Source: Cognatishimia sp. MH4019 (GTDB lineage: Bacteria > Pseudomonadota > Alphaproteobacteria > Rhodobacterales > Rhodobacteraceae). From it: a DNA stretch of 64,000 nucleotides. The stretch spans positions 186,001 to 250,000 of the forward strand of contig NZ_JAHTBL010000002.1 in the NCBI RefSeq assembly GCF_020177595.1, in the 5' to 3' direction. Shown in pieces: positions 7,249 to 14,941 of the stretch (its first letter is position 1; every line of letters begins with the position of its first letter). A program made the position numbers and the translations under genes. The notes below the pieces were generated by a model. That model was not told the origin of the DNA, ran no database searches, and worked only from the letters and a program-made list of their open reading frames with translations.

Positions 7249-9054
7249 TTAACCAGTTTCCGACAGATCGCCGTCGATCTTTCGAGCGTATCCGCGCGGC
7301 GTATACATGCGCGGGCCTTCGCCCAGCTTTGCCAGTTTCGAATGGCTCGATCCGACCAGAACGACCGTCAGCATATCGACCTCGTCCACTTTCAGATCGG
7401 CGAGGTTGCGATAGCGGATATGCTCCTCTGGCCGCCCAAGAGACGAGGCGAGCATCACGGGCGTATCGACCGGACGGTGCTGCAACAGGATGTCCCGCGC
7501 CTCAGCCAAAAGCGTGCGTCGTCGCAGCGAAACCGGGTTGTAGAACGCGATGACAAAGTCGCCCTCCGCCGCAGCATGGAGCCGCTTGATGATGTCTTCA
7601 CGCGGGGTCAACAAATCACTCAGCGAGATGGCGCAGAAGTCATGCCCCAGCGGTGCACCCGCGCGGGCAGCGGCCCCTTGCAAGGCCGAAACGCCCGGCG
7701 TGCAAACAACCTCAACCCGCCGCGCAGCATCGGTGACGCCATGCTGGTCTGGCCCGCGATCCAATAGCTCGAACACCAAAGCGCCCATGGCGTAAATGCC
7801 TGCGTCGCCTGAACAAATCAGCGCGACGTTCTTGCCTTGGCCTGCCTGTTCCAGTGCGAAGCGGCATCGATCTTCTTCGCCGCCCAGCGGAAAATCACTG
7901 CGCGTTTTGCCGTGGGCGAGCGGCCCCAGAAGGTCGATGTAAAGCCCATAGCCGACCAGCTCTTCCGCCTCGGCGACAAGCTGGCTCGCCTCGGGCGTGC
8001 GCCACGAATGCTGCCCCGGCCCGATCCCGATGATTGACAATCGGCCCCTCGCCCGGCCATTGATTTCCGTGATTGGCACCTCGGCCTTTGCCACGGCACA
8101 GGTCGCGTTTTTGGTCTTCTGTTTCGGCACAACCAAGCTGCCATCCGACGCCGCCAAGGCCGCTCCTTCGGAGACGCCGTGGCATCCAACTTCCGCGAAA
8201 ACAACGTCTGACGGGTTGGCCAGATTTGGCGTCTGCGCCTCCAGCTCCTCTGCCGTGAAGACACGAAACGGGACGCCCAGATCCGCGGCCAAAGCGTTCA
8301 TCGCGGGCTCGTCGCCCTTCAGATCAAGCGAGTTCACCGACGCAATCGCACCCTGTGCAATCCCCGCCTCAGCAAGGGTCCTGTTAACCAAGTCCGCAAG
8401 CTCCACCGGATCGCAATCGCGCGCGCATCCGACCCCCAAAGCGTAGCGCTGCGGATGGTAAACGAGCGTCGTTTCATCCGCTTTGACCGGCGCATCTGTC
8501 GTCACCAGACGCACGGTGCCATCCGGATCGTGCGGTAGGTCAAAAAGCGCTTCCCCTTCAATCCGCGCAGAGCCTCCATTCAACAGCGCGGCCATCACGG
8601 ACTTCGCGTTTTCGGGGTTTGCCAGTCGGTAGCCCGAGGGCGGCGCATCCAGCGCTACGCCCAGCGCCACATCGCCTGCAGTGGTCACAGCAGCGACTGC
8701 GCCCAGCGCTTCGGCGATGTCTTTCGCCAAACGGTTCGCGCCACGATGACCGCCCAAAAGCGGGATCACGACAGAGCCGTCATCAGAGACCGAAATCACA
8801 GGCGGCTCGGTCGTTTTGTCGGACAGCAAAGGGGCCACACCGCGGATCAGAATGCCCGCCGCGCAGACCCCGATAATCGCGTGTTTCGCTGCGAAAAGAT
8901 CGCGCGCATGATCCAGCGCGTTGGCGAAATAGGTATCCGCTTTTTCGACCCGGCCTTCCCGCCCATGAACCGCGCAATCGAGTGCTGCGGCGATCTTGTG
9001 CGCCACCGGCTCCCCGGATTTGGAGAGCGCAAGAACGACGGGGGTCACAGCCAT
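7249..9054 (-). CDS. cobJ: fusion of CbiG (cobalt-precorrin-5A hydrolase-like) and CobJ (precorrin-3B C17-methyltransferase)
   Basis: A 601-residue two-enzyme protein. Residues 1-120 look like the CbiG N-domain, with IGVCAAGILIRGVAPLL and LLGGHRGANRLA. Residues 205-275 match the CbiG C-domain/CobE fold (ALGVGCARDCDP, SLDLKGDEP). From residue 338 a complete tetrapyrrole methylase starts (LSIIGIGPG, ALICSGDAGIYAMG, CTPGVSALQGAAAR, FYNPVSLRRR), which is CobJ, the ring-contraction methylase. CbiG belongs to the anaerobic route and CobE, its C-domain relative, to the aerobic one; a full CbiG fused to CobJ leaves the route ambiguous. It overlaps the cobI stop by 10 bases. Confidence 0.9.
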   Translation of the reverse strand: MAVTPVVLALSKSGEPVAHKIAAALDCAVHGREGRVEKADTYFANALDHARDLFAAKHAIIGVCAAGILIRGVAPLLSDKTTEPPVISVSDDGSVVIPLLGGHRGANRLAKDIAEALGAVAAVTTAGDVALGVALDAPPSGYRLANPENAKSVMAALLNGGSARIEGEALFDLPHDPDGTVRLVTTDAPVKADETTLVYHPQRYALGVGCARDCDPVELADLVNRTLAEAGIAQGAIASVNSLDLKGDEPAMNALAADLGVPFRVFTAEELEAQTPNLANPSDVVFAEVGCHGVSEGAALAASDGSLVVPKQKTKNATCAVAKAEVPITEINGRARGRLSIIGIGPGQHSWRTPEASQLVAEAEELVGYGLYIDLLGPLAHGKTRSDFPLGGEEDRCRFALEQAGQGKNVALICSGDAGIYAMGALVFELLDRGPDQHGVTDAARRVEVVCTPGVSALQGAAARAGAPLGHDFCAISLSDLLTPREDIIKRLHAAAEGDFVIAFYNPVSLRRRTLLAEARDILLQHRPVDTPVMLASSLGRPEEHIRYRNLADLKVDEVDMLTVVLVGSSHSKLAKLGEGPRMYTPRGYARKIDGDLSETG

Positions 9055-9746
9055 GGATCGGCTCCTTTAGTCACGAGAATCATCGAGAAATACGGGGCTT
9101 TTTCCGGTGCTTTGGTTAACGGCAAACGGACTTCATTCGGCAGCGTCGCACGTTCGATGTAGGCGGCGCGGTCGCTTAGCCCCGCGGCCTTCAGAACGCG
9201 GCGGATCTTGGGAAGGTGACGCCCGACCTTCATAATGACTAACGACTCCGCGTCGGCGATGCGGGCGGTCATCGTCGCCTCGTCCAGCGGGCCAGGGATC
9301 ACGGTGAGCACTTCGTTGCGCGCCGCAAGCGGCAAGCCTTGGGCTGCCGCGCAAGCCGTCATGGAGGTTACGCCGGGGACAATCTCTGTTCTGAACTGAT
9401 CCGAGAGACGTGCAAAGAGATACATGAAAGAGCCGTAGAAGAACGGATCACCTTCACATAGCGCTATGACATCGTTGCCTTTTTTCAGCTCGTGTGCGAT
9501 CTGCGCAGCCCCTTCGTCATAGGCCGATTGGGCTGGCTCGCGCGCGGTCGTCATCGGAACATCCATGACAATCTCGCGTGCTGTTTTCGGGATCACATCA
9601 GACGCAATCGCACGCGCAAAACTGTCGCCACCAGCGAGCGTCGGATAGGCGATCACAGGCGCATTGGAGATTAACCTATGGGCTTTGATCGTTAACAATT
9701 CAGGATCGCCCGGTCCAAGGCCAACGCCATAAAGGGTGCCAGTCAT
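9045..9746 (-). CDS. cobI: precorrin-2 C20-methyltransferase
   Basis: A 233-residue CobI, first methylase of the corrin branch after precorrin-2. It has LYGVGLGPGDPELLTIKAHR at the N-terminus, ALCEGDPFFYGSFMYLF, and IVPGVTSMTACAA. The frame is open upstream to 9791, but ATG at 9746 overlaps the cobL stop (ATGA read on the minus strand) and gives the standard N-terminus, so that start is chosen. Confidence 0.93.
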   Translation of the reverse strand: MTGTLYGVGLGPGDPELLTIKAHRLISNAPVIAYPTLAGGDSFARAIASDVIPKTAREIVMDVPMTTAREPAQSAYDEGAAQIAHELKKGNDVIALCEGDPFFYGSFMYLFARLSDQFRTEIVPGVTSMTACAAAQGLPLAARNEVLTVIPGPLDEATMTARIADAESLVIMKVGRHLPKIRRVLKAAGLSDRAAYIERATLPNEVRLPLTKAPEKAPYFSMILVTKGADPWL

Positions 9747-10945
9747 CGCTTCATCAGGCTCCATTGGGTGACCGGCATCAAGGCACGCCAACCAGTTTTC
9801 GGGCCGACAGGCTCGGCACGATTAACCATGATCTTCACAAGATCGCCGCCATGGCGGGCGTGCAGATCAATCAAAAGCGCTTCGGATTCGAGCGTCACTG
9901 CGTTGGCGACAAGTCGCCCGAATGGCTTGAGGGCGGACCAGACTTTCGCAAAGGTTTCCTCGGACAATCCACCACCGATGAAGACAGCATCGGGCGCAGG
10001 CAAATTAACCAAGTCATCGGGGGCCTGCCCGTCTATGATTTCGAGCTTTGGTGTGCCGAGGGTTTGCGCATTCGCAGCCGCCAAGGCGCGCCGATCCGCG
10101 CGTTTTTCAAGCCCGATTGCGCGGGCTTCGGGGGCCGCGCGCATCCATTCGATTGCGACCGAACCGCAGCCCGTCCCGATGTCCCAGAGAAGCGCGTCGC
10201 GCATGGGCATCAGCTTGGCGAGGGTCGTGGCGCGGACCTCTTGCTTGGTCATTGTGCCGTCATGGTCGAAGGCGGAATCTGGTAAACCGGGCGTCCGGGA
10301 CAGGACTGTTGCGTCCGGTCTTGCGATGCAATGAACGGCCATCGTGTTGAAGGCAGGAACGCTGTGAGCCCAATCTTTCGCAGTCCCATCGAACCGTTCT
10401 TCCGAAGGTCCGGCCATGGCAGCGATCACAGTTACCTGACTGCCGCCATATCCGCGATCCATCAAAAATGTGCATATTTCAGCGGGGGTTTCGGCGCCTG
10501 TTGTCAAAATAAGCAATTTATTACCGGGCTGAATGGCCGGAATGACCTGCGCAACCGGGCGTCCGTGAACCGTCAAAGTCTCAACGTCCGGAAGCGACCA
10601 ACCCATGCGCGCAGCGGCGAGTTGAAAGGCGGACAGCTGGGGATGATATGTGATCTCTTCAGGGTTAATGGCGCGCCCGATCCGGGCACCGACAGAGTAC
10701 CAAAGCGGATCGCCAGTGGCGAGGACGACAACGCGCTTGCCCTTGTGAGACAGCAGCGTGTCGATCAGCGCATCAAAGGGCGAAGGCCACGCAACCCGAG
10801 CTGCTGTCACGGCGGCAGACAGTTTATGATGACGGTCGCCACCGATGATAATTTCGGCAGCCTCGACCGTGGCGCGGGTCGCGGGGGCGAGGCCATCAAG
10901 GCCGTCTTCGCCGATGCCGACAATATGCAGCCAACGGTTCGTCAC
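9743..10945 (-). CDS. cobL: precorrin-6Y C5,15-methyltransferase (decarboxylating)
   Basis: A 400-residue bifunctional CobL. The N-terminal half is a CbiE-type tetrapyrrole methylase (LHIVGIGEDGLDGL, VVLATGDPLWYSVG, HPQLSAFQLAAARMGW). The C-terminal half is a CbiT-type Rossmann methyltransferase/decarboxylase with SAM motif LLWDIGTGCGSVAIEW near residue 255 and FIGGGLSEE near 325. The two-domain form is typical of organisms carrying CobN-type chelatase. The start is GTG at 10945, overlapping the cobH stop. Confidence 0.93.
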   Translation of the reverse strand: MTNRWLHIVGIGEDGLDGLAPATRATVEAAEIIIGGDRHHKLSAAVTAARVAWPSPFDALIDTLLSHKGKRVVVLATGDPLWYSVGARIGRAINPEEITYHPQLSAFQLAAARMGWSLPDVETLTVHGRPVAQVIPAIQPGNKLLILTTGAETPAEICTFLMDRGYGGSQVTVIAAMAGPSEERFDGTAKDWAHSVPAFNTMAVHCIARPDATVLSRTPGLPDSAFDHDGTMTKQEVRATTLAKLMPMRDALLWDIGTGCGSVAIEWMRAAPEARAIGLEKRADRRALAAANAQTLGTPKLEIIDGQAPDDLVNLPAPDAVFIGGGLSEETFAKVWSALKPFGRLVANAVTLESEALLIDLHARHGGDLVKIMVNRAEPVGPKTGWRALMPVTQWSLMKR

Positions 10946-11580
10946 GTGCGGTCTTCCGGCAAGCCTGCGGCCAAAGCGTTAACCGCGGCAGAGGCGATGG
11001 CAGACCCGCCGCGCCGCCCACGCAGGGCGATGAAATCCGTGCCGCGGGGGTTTGCGGCGAGTTCGGCTTTCGACTCGGCCGCCCCCACAAAGCCCACAGG
11101 GAAGCCGAGGATTACGGCAGGTTTCGGCCAACCTTGATCCAGCAATTCCAGAAGATGAAAAAGGGCTGTCGGCGCATTGCCGACGGCCACGACAGCACCT
11201 TCGATATGGGGTTTCCAAAGCTCGACCGCCGCTGCAGAGCGCGTATTGGTGATCTCTTTCGCAAGATCCGGGGTCGCGTCGTTATTCAGTGTGACGATCA
11301 CCTCGTTCTGGGCGGGTAGATAGCGGCGGATGATACCAGAGCCGACCATCTCGCAGTCGCACAGGATCGGTGCGCCCTCCGCAAGCGCGGTGTGGCCTGC
11401 CTCATACGCGGTCTGTGAAAAGGCGAGCCGATCAGCGATCTCGACCATGCCGCAGGCGTGAATGATTCGGATCGCGAGCGCTTCCATCCCTGGTGAAAAT
11501 CGCTCCAGACGCGCCTCCTCCCGCACGGTCGCAAAACTTTTTGCGTAAATAGCGAGAGGGTTTTTTTCGTATGGGCGCAT
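10942..11580 (-). CDS. cobH: precorrin-8X methylmutase
   Basis: A 212-residue CobH that moves the C11 methyl to C12 to give hydrogenobyrinic acid. The catalytic His41 is in RIIHACGM. Other family blocks are ILCDCEMVGSGI, NTRSAAAVE and the Gly-rich ILGFPVGFVGAAESK. It starts 17 bases after the cbiX stop and overlaps cobL. Confidence 0.93.
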   Translation of the reverse strand: MRPYEKNPLAIYAKSFATVREEARLERFSPGMEALAIRIIHACGMVEIADRLAFSQTAYEAGHTALAEGAPILCDCEMVGSGIIRRYLPAQNEVIVTLNNDATPDLAKEITNTRSAAAVELWKPHIEGAVVAVGNAPTALFHLLELLDQGWPKPAVILGFPVGFVGAAESKAELAANPRGTDFIALRGRRGGSAIASAAVNALAAGLPEDRT

Positions 11581-11597
11581 CGCGCAGGACCTGCCCG

Positions 11598-12863
11598 TTA
11601 CTTTTGCCGCCGCGCGCTTTCCGGGCCATGCGGGTGGTCCGCATGAGGGTAAGGCGCGTGGTGATGGTCGTGGCTGTGATCGTGGTCATGATCATGGTGG
11701 TGGTGATGATGGTGATCGTGGCCATGGTCGTGATGGTGATGGTGATGGTGATGGTGATGATCGCTGGCCTGAAGGCGGCAAAGCCCGGTGCAAAACGTGT
11801 CGCACAGGGTGCAATCTGCGACGTTGGAACCGGGCGCGCTGGCGCCCTGCCCCTCGACGTGGTGGTGGTGGCTTTCCTGCACGGCACCGACTTCAGCCTC
11901 AAAGCCGATCACCTCTGTCCGGTACTTGCAAAGCACGCATGTGGGCGGCGGAACAGAGCCGAAAGCCGCGTGTCCATTGCCTTTTTCCGCCGCGAGGGTG
12001 GCGCGCTGTTCGGGTGTGAGCTTGCGCACATCCTCCCCTTCGATGGCGAGGATTTGGGTGCGGTATTGGCAGGTTCCGCAGTTGGGGATCGGCACATCGC
12101 CAAGCTGTTCGGTGATGCGTTCGGCGAATGTCTCAAGCACTTTCGGATGGTCGTTTAGATAGCCCGCCTTGACGAATTGGATGTCGGGATGCTGCGCAGC
12201 AACTTGATCGGTGAAGCCGTAGATCCGGTCGATCAGAATGCCGGTAAACAGGAAATACGGGAAGACGATGACGCGCTTGTAGCCAAGGCGCGTGACGTGC
12301 TGAAGGCAGGGTTCGACAAGGGGGAAGGTCACGCCGGAATAGCCGACCTCGCACCAGCCAAAACCCAAACCCTCCTGCAAAATACGCGCAATTTTAGAGA
12401 CATTTCCGTTGGCATCGGGGTCAGAGGCGCCACGACCGATCACAACGAGGCAGGTCTCGTGCAGCGGTAGTTCGCCATGCTCGGAATTGGCCCGGTCGAC
12501 GGCATCTTGGACGCGCCCTGCAGCGGCCGAAATCATCTTGGGATCAACGCCAAGCTCGCGGCCATACTGAACGTCAATGCCGTGCTTGACGGCATAGGTG
12601 TTCAACACCGTGGGGATGTCATTCTTGGCATGCATCGCGGCAAAAAGCATGCACGGCACGGCGAGAATGCGCTCGCATCCGGCCTCGCGCAGCTTGTCGA
12701 GGCCATCGCGGATCACGGGGTTGGCGAATTCCAGATATCCGTATTCTGTAAGCCAATCATCGGGCAGATAGGCGGGCAATTTCTCGGCCAGGACCGAAAA
12801 TTCGTCGACTGCGGCCTGGCTGCGAGACCCGTGGCCGCAGATCATAACACCGGTTTTGGGCAT
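11598..12863 (-). CDS. cbiX: long sirohydrochlorin cobaltochelatase (CbiX) with Cys motifs and poly-His tail
   Basis: A 421-residue two-lobed CbiX-type chelatase that inserts cobalt into sirohydrochlorin. Lobe 1 has CGHGSR with His11 and MLFAAMHAKNDIP with His78; lobe 2 starts near residue 137 (CLVVIGRGASDPD). After the catalytic part come two copies of CxxCxYRTxxI (Cys262/265 and Cys309/312), then a cluster Cys351, 354, 358 and 362, then a tail (369-412) of nearly continuous His and Asp. The Cys groups suggest Fe-S or metal binding and the tail suggests cobalt storage; both are inference. ATG at 12863 has AGGAGG five bases upstream; the open frame continues to 13016 without a better start. 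Confidence 0.9.
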   Translation of the reverse strand: MPKTGVMICGHGSRSQAAVDEFSVLAEKLPAYLPDDWLTEYGYLEFANPVIRDGLDKLREAGCERILAVPCMLFAAMHAKNDIPTVLNTYAVKHGIDVQYGRELGVDPKMISAAAGRVQDAVDRANSEHGELPLHETCLVVIGRGASDPDANGNVSKIARILQEGLGFGWCEVGYSGVTFPLVEPCLQHVTRLGYKRVIVFPYFLFTGILIDRIYGFTDQVAAQHPDIQFVKAGYLNDHPKVLETFAERITEQLGDVPIPNCGTCQYRTQILAIEGEDVRKLTPEQRATLAAEKGNGHAAFGSVPPPTCVLCKYRTEVIGFEAEVGAVQESHHHHVEGQGASAPGSNVADCTLCDTFCTGLCRLQASDHHHHHHHHHHDHGHDHHHHHHHDHDHDHSHDHHHAPYPHADHPHGPESARRQK

Positions 12864-13118
12864 GGCTGCCTCCTGTCTGCTACGGCACAAAAAGGGAAAT
12901 GGCCGCGCAAGGCGGCGATCACGATGCAGCTTCGAATCCCCGGTATGGGTCAATTCCCGGCTGCCAACCTTTCTGGCCAAATTGGCGTCGTATCGCGAGC
13001 GGTATACGGCGCGCATCCGGCCCGTGCAAACGCAAAGGCGTCGCGGTGCCGACCGGAACCGACACTGGCGAAATTAAGGTTAACAACTGGTGGGAATGGT
13101 TAACGCATTGAAGCAGGA
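12864..13118. other. intergenic region upstream of cbiX
   Basis: 255 bases between the receiver gene and cbiX, both on the minus strand. It contains the decamer TTAAGGTTAA at 13074-13083 and further GTTAAC sites at about 13080-13106. The SD of cbiX resembles a B12 box, but I could not find the rest of a cobalamin riboswitch. No gene seen. Confidence 0.5.
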
Positions 13119-13478
13119 CTAACGGGGGCCAAGATGCTCCACCATCGCCGCCAGATCATCAGGCGGGGTCGAGGTCTGCACATAACCGCATGCATTCGGC
13201 ATGTGTTCAAAGACGGATCCATCGGAGAAAAAGGTCGTACTGGTCACGTAAATCACCCGCGCTTCAGGGCGGCGATAGCAGGCGTAATCCGCGATCGCCA
13301 TAGCGCTGCCTTCCTCAAGAATGAGGTCGAGAATGATCACATCAATCTCATTCTCGCGGACCATCTCTATCGCTGCCGCAGTGCTGGTTGCGACGAAAAC
13401 CTCAGCGCTTTGGCATTCGATATGGCGCTTCCACAGCTCGGCAAGTGGCCGCCTGCTTTCGATTATTAGTACTCGCAT
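13119..13478 (-). CDS. single-domain response-regulator receiver protein, atypical
   Basis: A 119-residue CheY-like receiver with no output domain. The likely phospho-acceptor is Asp51 (IDVIILDLILEEG) and the Thr/Ser switch region is IYVTSTTF. Two conserved features are missing: the N-terminal acidic pair is reduced to Glu7 (LIIESRR), and the usual Lys-Pro near the C-terminus reads TSTPP. It may therefore signal poorly or without phosphorylation. ATG at 13478 has GGAGGA just upstream and fits the receiver N-terminus; the frame is open to 13577. No histidine kinase is nearby. Its link to the cob genes is only position. Confidence 0.75.
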   Translation of the reverse strand: MRVLIIESRRPLAELWKRHIECQSAEVFVATSTAAAIEMVRENEIDVIILDLILEEGSAMAIADYACYRRPEARVIYVTSTTFFSDGSVFEHMPNACGYVQTSTPPDDLAAMVEHLGPR

Positions 13479-13487
13479 CTTTCCTCC

Positions 13488-13510
13488 GGTTCTCGATATA
13501 TCGACGAACC
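13488..13510. promoter_or_regulatory. near-perfect palindrome at the receiver gene 5' end
   Basis: GGTTC, then the perfect 12-bp palindrome TCGATATATCGA, then C, then GAACC. It ends within one base of the SD of the receiver gene. It could be an operator or an RNA hairpin near the ribosome binding site. Confidence 0.4.
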
Positions 13511-13549
13511 GACCCAATCTTCCCTGACGTTGAGGTAATCTTTGAAAAG

Positions 13550-13575
13550 TTAATAAACCCTTAACCGATGTTAAC
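13550..13575. promoter_or_regulatory. CtrA-like TTAA boxes between receiver gene and DUF1636
   Basis: TTAA-N7-TTAA (13550-13564), then N6 and TTAAC (13571-13575). TTAA-N7-TTAA is the consensus of the alphaproteobacterial cell-cycle regulator CtrA. It lies in a divergent promoter region. Binding is inferred only. Confidence 0.35.
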
Positions 13576-13646
13576 AATACTCAACATCTTGCCCTTGGAC
13601 GGCAGGTTAGGCACTAATCCGCCGAGAGGCAGAACAAGAGGGCAAA

Positions 13647-14015
13647 ATGACCACCTGGATCACAATCTGCGACACCTGCAAACGAGACGGTTGGGAGCAA
13701 GGCGACATGACGCTCACCGATGGAGAGCGGCTGGCGGCCCTGATCGAAGCGGAAGCGGGGGACACGGTTCAGACGCGGCGTGTGTCGTGCCTCATGGGAT
13801 GTGCGCGAGCGTGCAACGTAGCGATTCAGGCGGACGAAAAACTCGCCTACACTTTGGGGGATTTCACGCCGGATGCAGAGGCTGCGGCGGGTATTGTTCG
13901 TTACGCTGAACTGCACGCGCAAAGTGAGACCGGGCAGGTGCCCTATCGCGAGTGGCCACAGGCCATCAAAGGGCATTTTGTGACGCGCCATCCTCCGCTT
14001 CCGTTGGAAAAATGA
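13647..14015 (+). CDS. DUF1636-like thioredoxin-fold Cys-rich protein
   Basis: A 122-residue soluble protein that looks like DUF1636, a family often found beside cobalamin genes and resembling small [2Fe-2S] ferredoxins. Cysteines are Cys8 and Cys11 (ICDTC) and Cys48, 52 and 56 (SCLMGCARAC). SD AAGAGGG lies upstream. It overlaps cobC by ATGA, so it is the first gene of a DUF1636-cobC-cobD operon. A role in electron transfer or cobalt/Fe-S handling for B12 synthesis is inference from context. Confidence 0.75.
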   Translation: MTTWITICDTCKRDGWEQGDMTLTDGERLAALIEAEAGDTVQTRRVSCLMGCARACNVAIQADEKLAYTLGDFTPDAEAAAGIVRYAELHAQSETGQVPYREWPQAIKGHFVTRHPPLPLEK

Positions 14016-14941
14016 CAGAAAATCAAAGAGATCACGGTGGCGGTCTTGATGCGGCTGTTGCGCGTTGGGGCGGTGTACGCACTGACTGGATCGACCTGTC
14101 GACGGGGATCAACCCAGAACCTTATCCGCTTGGCGAGTTGACATCAGACGCCTGGACTGCGCTTCCGGATCGCGCGGCACAGGATCGGCTGATCAAGGCC
14201 GCACGACAGTTCTGGGACGTGCCGCACGAGGCCGCAGTTTTGGCCGCTCCGGGGGCGTCAGCCTTGATCGCGAAGATGCCTTCGCTTTGGCCCACAGGGC
14301 AGGTGCAAATCGATGCCCCGACCTATAACGAACACGCTGCCGCCTTCGAGGCGGCGGGCTGGTCGATGGGTGCGGGCGACGCGATGATCGCGGTGCATCC
14401 AAACAATCCCGACGGGCGGTTTTGGGGTGCAGAAATGCTTACCGCGCCGTTCACAATCATTGATGAGAGCTTTTGCGATATCGCGCCCGATCGTTCTCTG
14501 ATCCGTTTGGCAGGGCGTCCCGGCACTGTAGTGCTTAAAAGTTTCGGTAAATTCTGGGGGCTTGCGGGGCTACGCCTTGGGTTTGCGATTGGCGACCCAA
14601 AGATGATCGCTGCGCTGGCCGAGCAACTGGGCCCTTGGCCTGTATCCGGTCCCGCGCTTGAGATCGGCGCCCGTGCATTGGAGGATACCGCCTGGACAAT
14701 CGCGACCCGTCAACGGCTGGCGAAAGATGCCCAGCGCCTGGACGCCTTGATGGCACCACACGGGGCGCTGATCGGTGGCACTGATCTGTTCAGGCTCTAT
14801 GATGTCGGCGATGCGCAGGCGTTTCAAAGACGTCTGGCCGCCGCGCATATCTGGTCGCGGATTTTCCCTTATTCATCCTCGTGGCTGCGGCTTGGTTTAC
14901 CATCTTCCAAAGACTGGAACCGACTGGACGCAGCCCTGTGA
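14012..14941 (+). CDS. cobC: CobC, aminotransferase-fold cobalamin biosynthesis protein (threonine-phosphate decarboxylase type)
   Basis: A 309-residue PLP enzyme of the CobC/CobD(Salmonella) group, which makes the aminopropanol part of the B12 side chain. N-terminal DLSTGINPEPYPL is diagnostic. Later blocks are VHPNNPDGRFW, the Asp region in IIDESFCDIAPD and the PLP-Lys block LKSFGKFWGLAGLRLGF. The ATG overlaps the DUF1636 stop. Length is slightly short, as is common for CobC. Confidence 0.9.
   Translation: MTENQRDHGGGLDAAVARWGGVRTDWIDLSTGINPEPYPLGELTSDAWTALPDRAAQDRLIKAARQFWDVPHEAAVLAAPGASALIAKMPSLWPTGQVQIDAPTYNEHAAAFEAAGWSMGAGDAMIAVHPNNPDGRFWGAEMLTAPFTIIDESFCDIAPDRSLIRLAGRPGTVVLKSFGKFWGLAGLRLGFAIGDPKMIAALAEQLGPWPVSGPALEIGARALEDTAWTIATRQRLAKDAQRLDALMAPHGALIGGTDLFRLYDVGDAQAFQRRLAAAHIWSRIFPYSSSWLRLGLPSSKDWNRLDAAL

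Noticed and set aside
11640-11765. Simple repeat of GTGATG/CATGGT type
   Set aside because: It is the coding sequence of the His/Asp-rich tail of CbiX, in frame, so it is not a separate repeat locus, CRISPR array or microsatellite gene.
12844-12890. B12-box-like sequence (AGACAGGAGGCAGCC on the minus strand) just before cbiX
   Set aside because: It is one base short of the consensus, overlaps a good SD, and the upstream riboswitch blocks (GGGAA..GGTG, CCCGC.ACTGT, GCCACTG) are not found in the 255-bp gap.
12930-12975. TTCGAATCCC resembling a tRNA T-loop between cbiX and the receiver gene
   Set aside because: No acceptor stem, anticodon arm or D-arm can be drawn around it on either strand.
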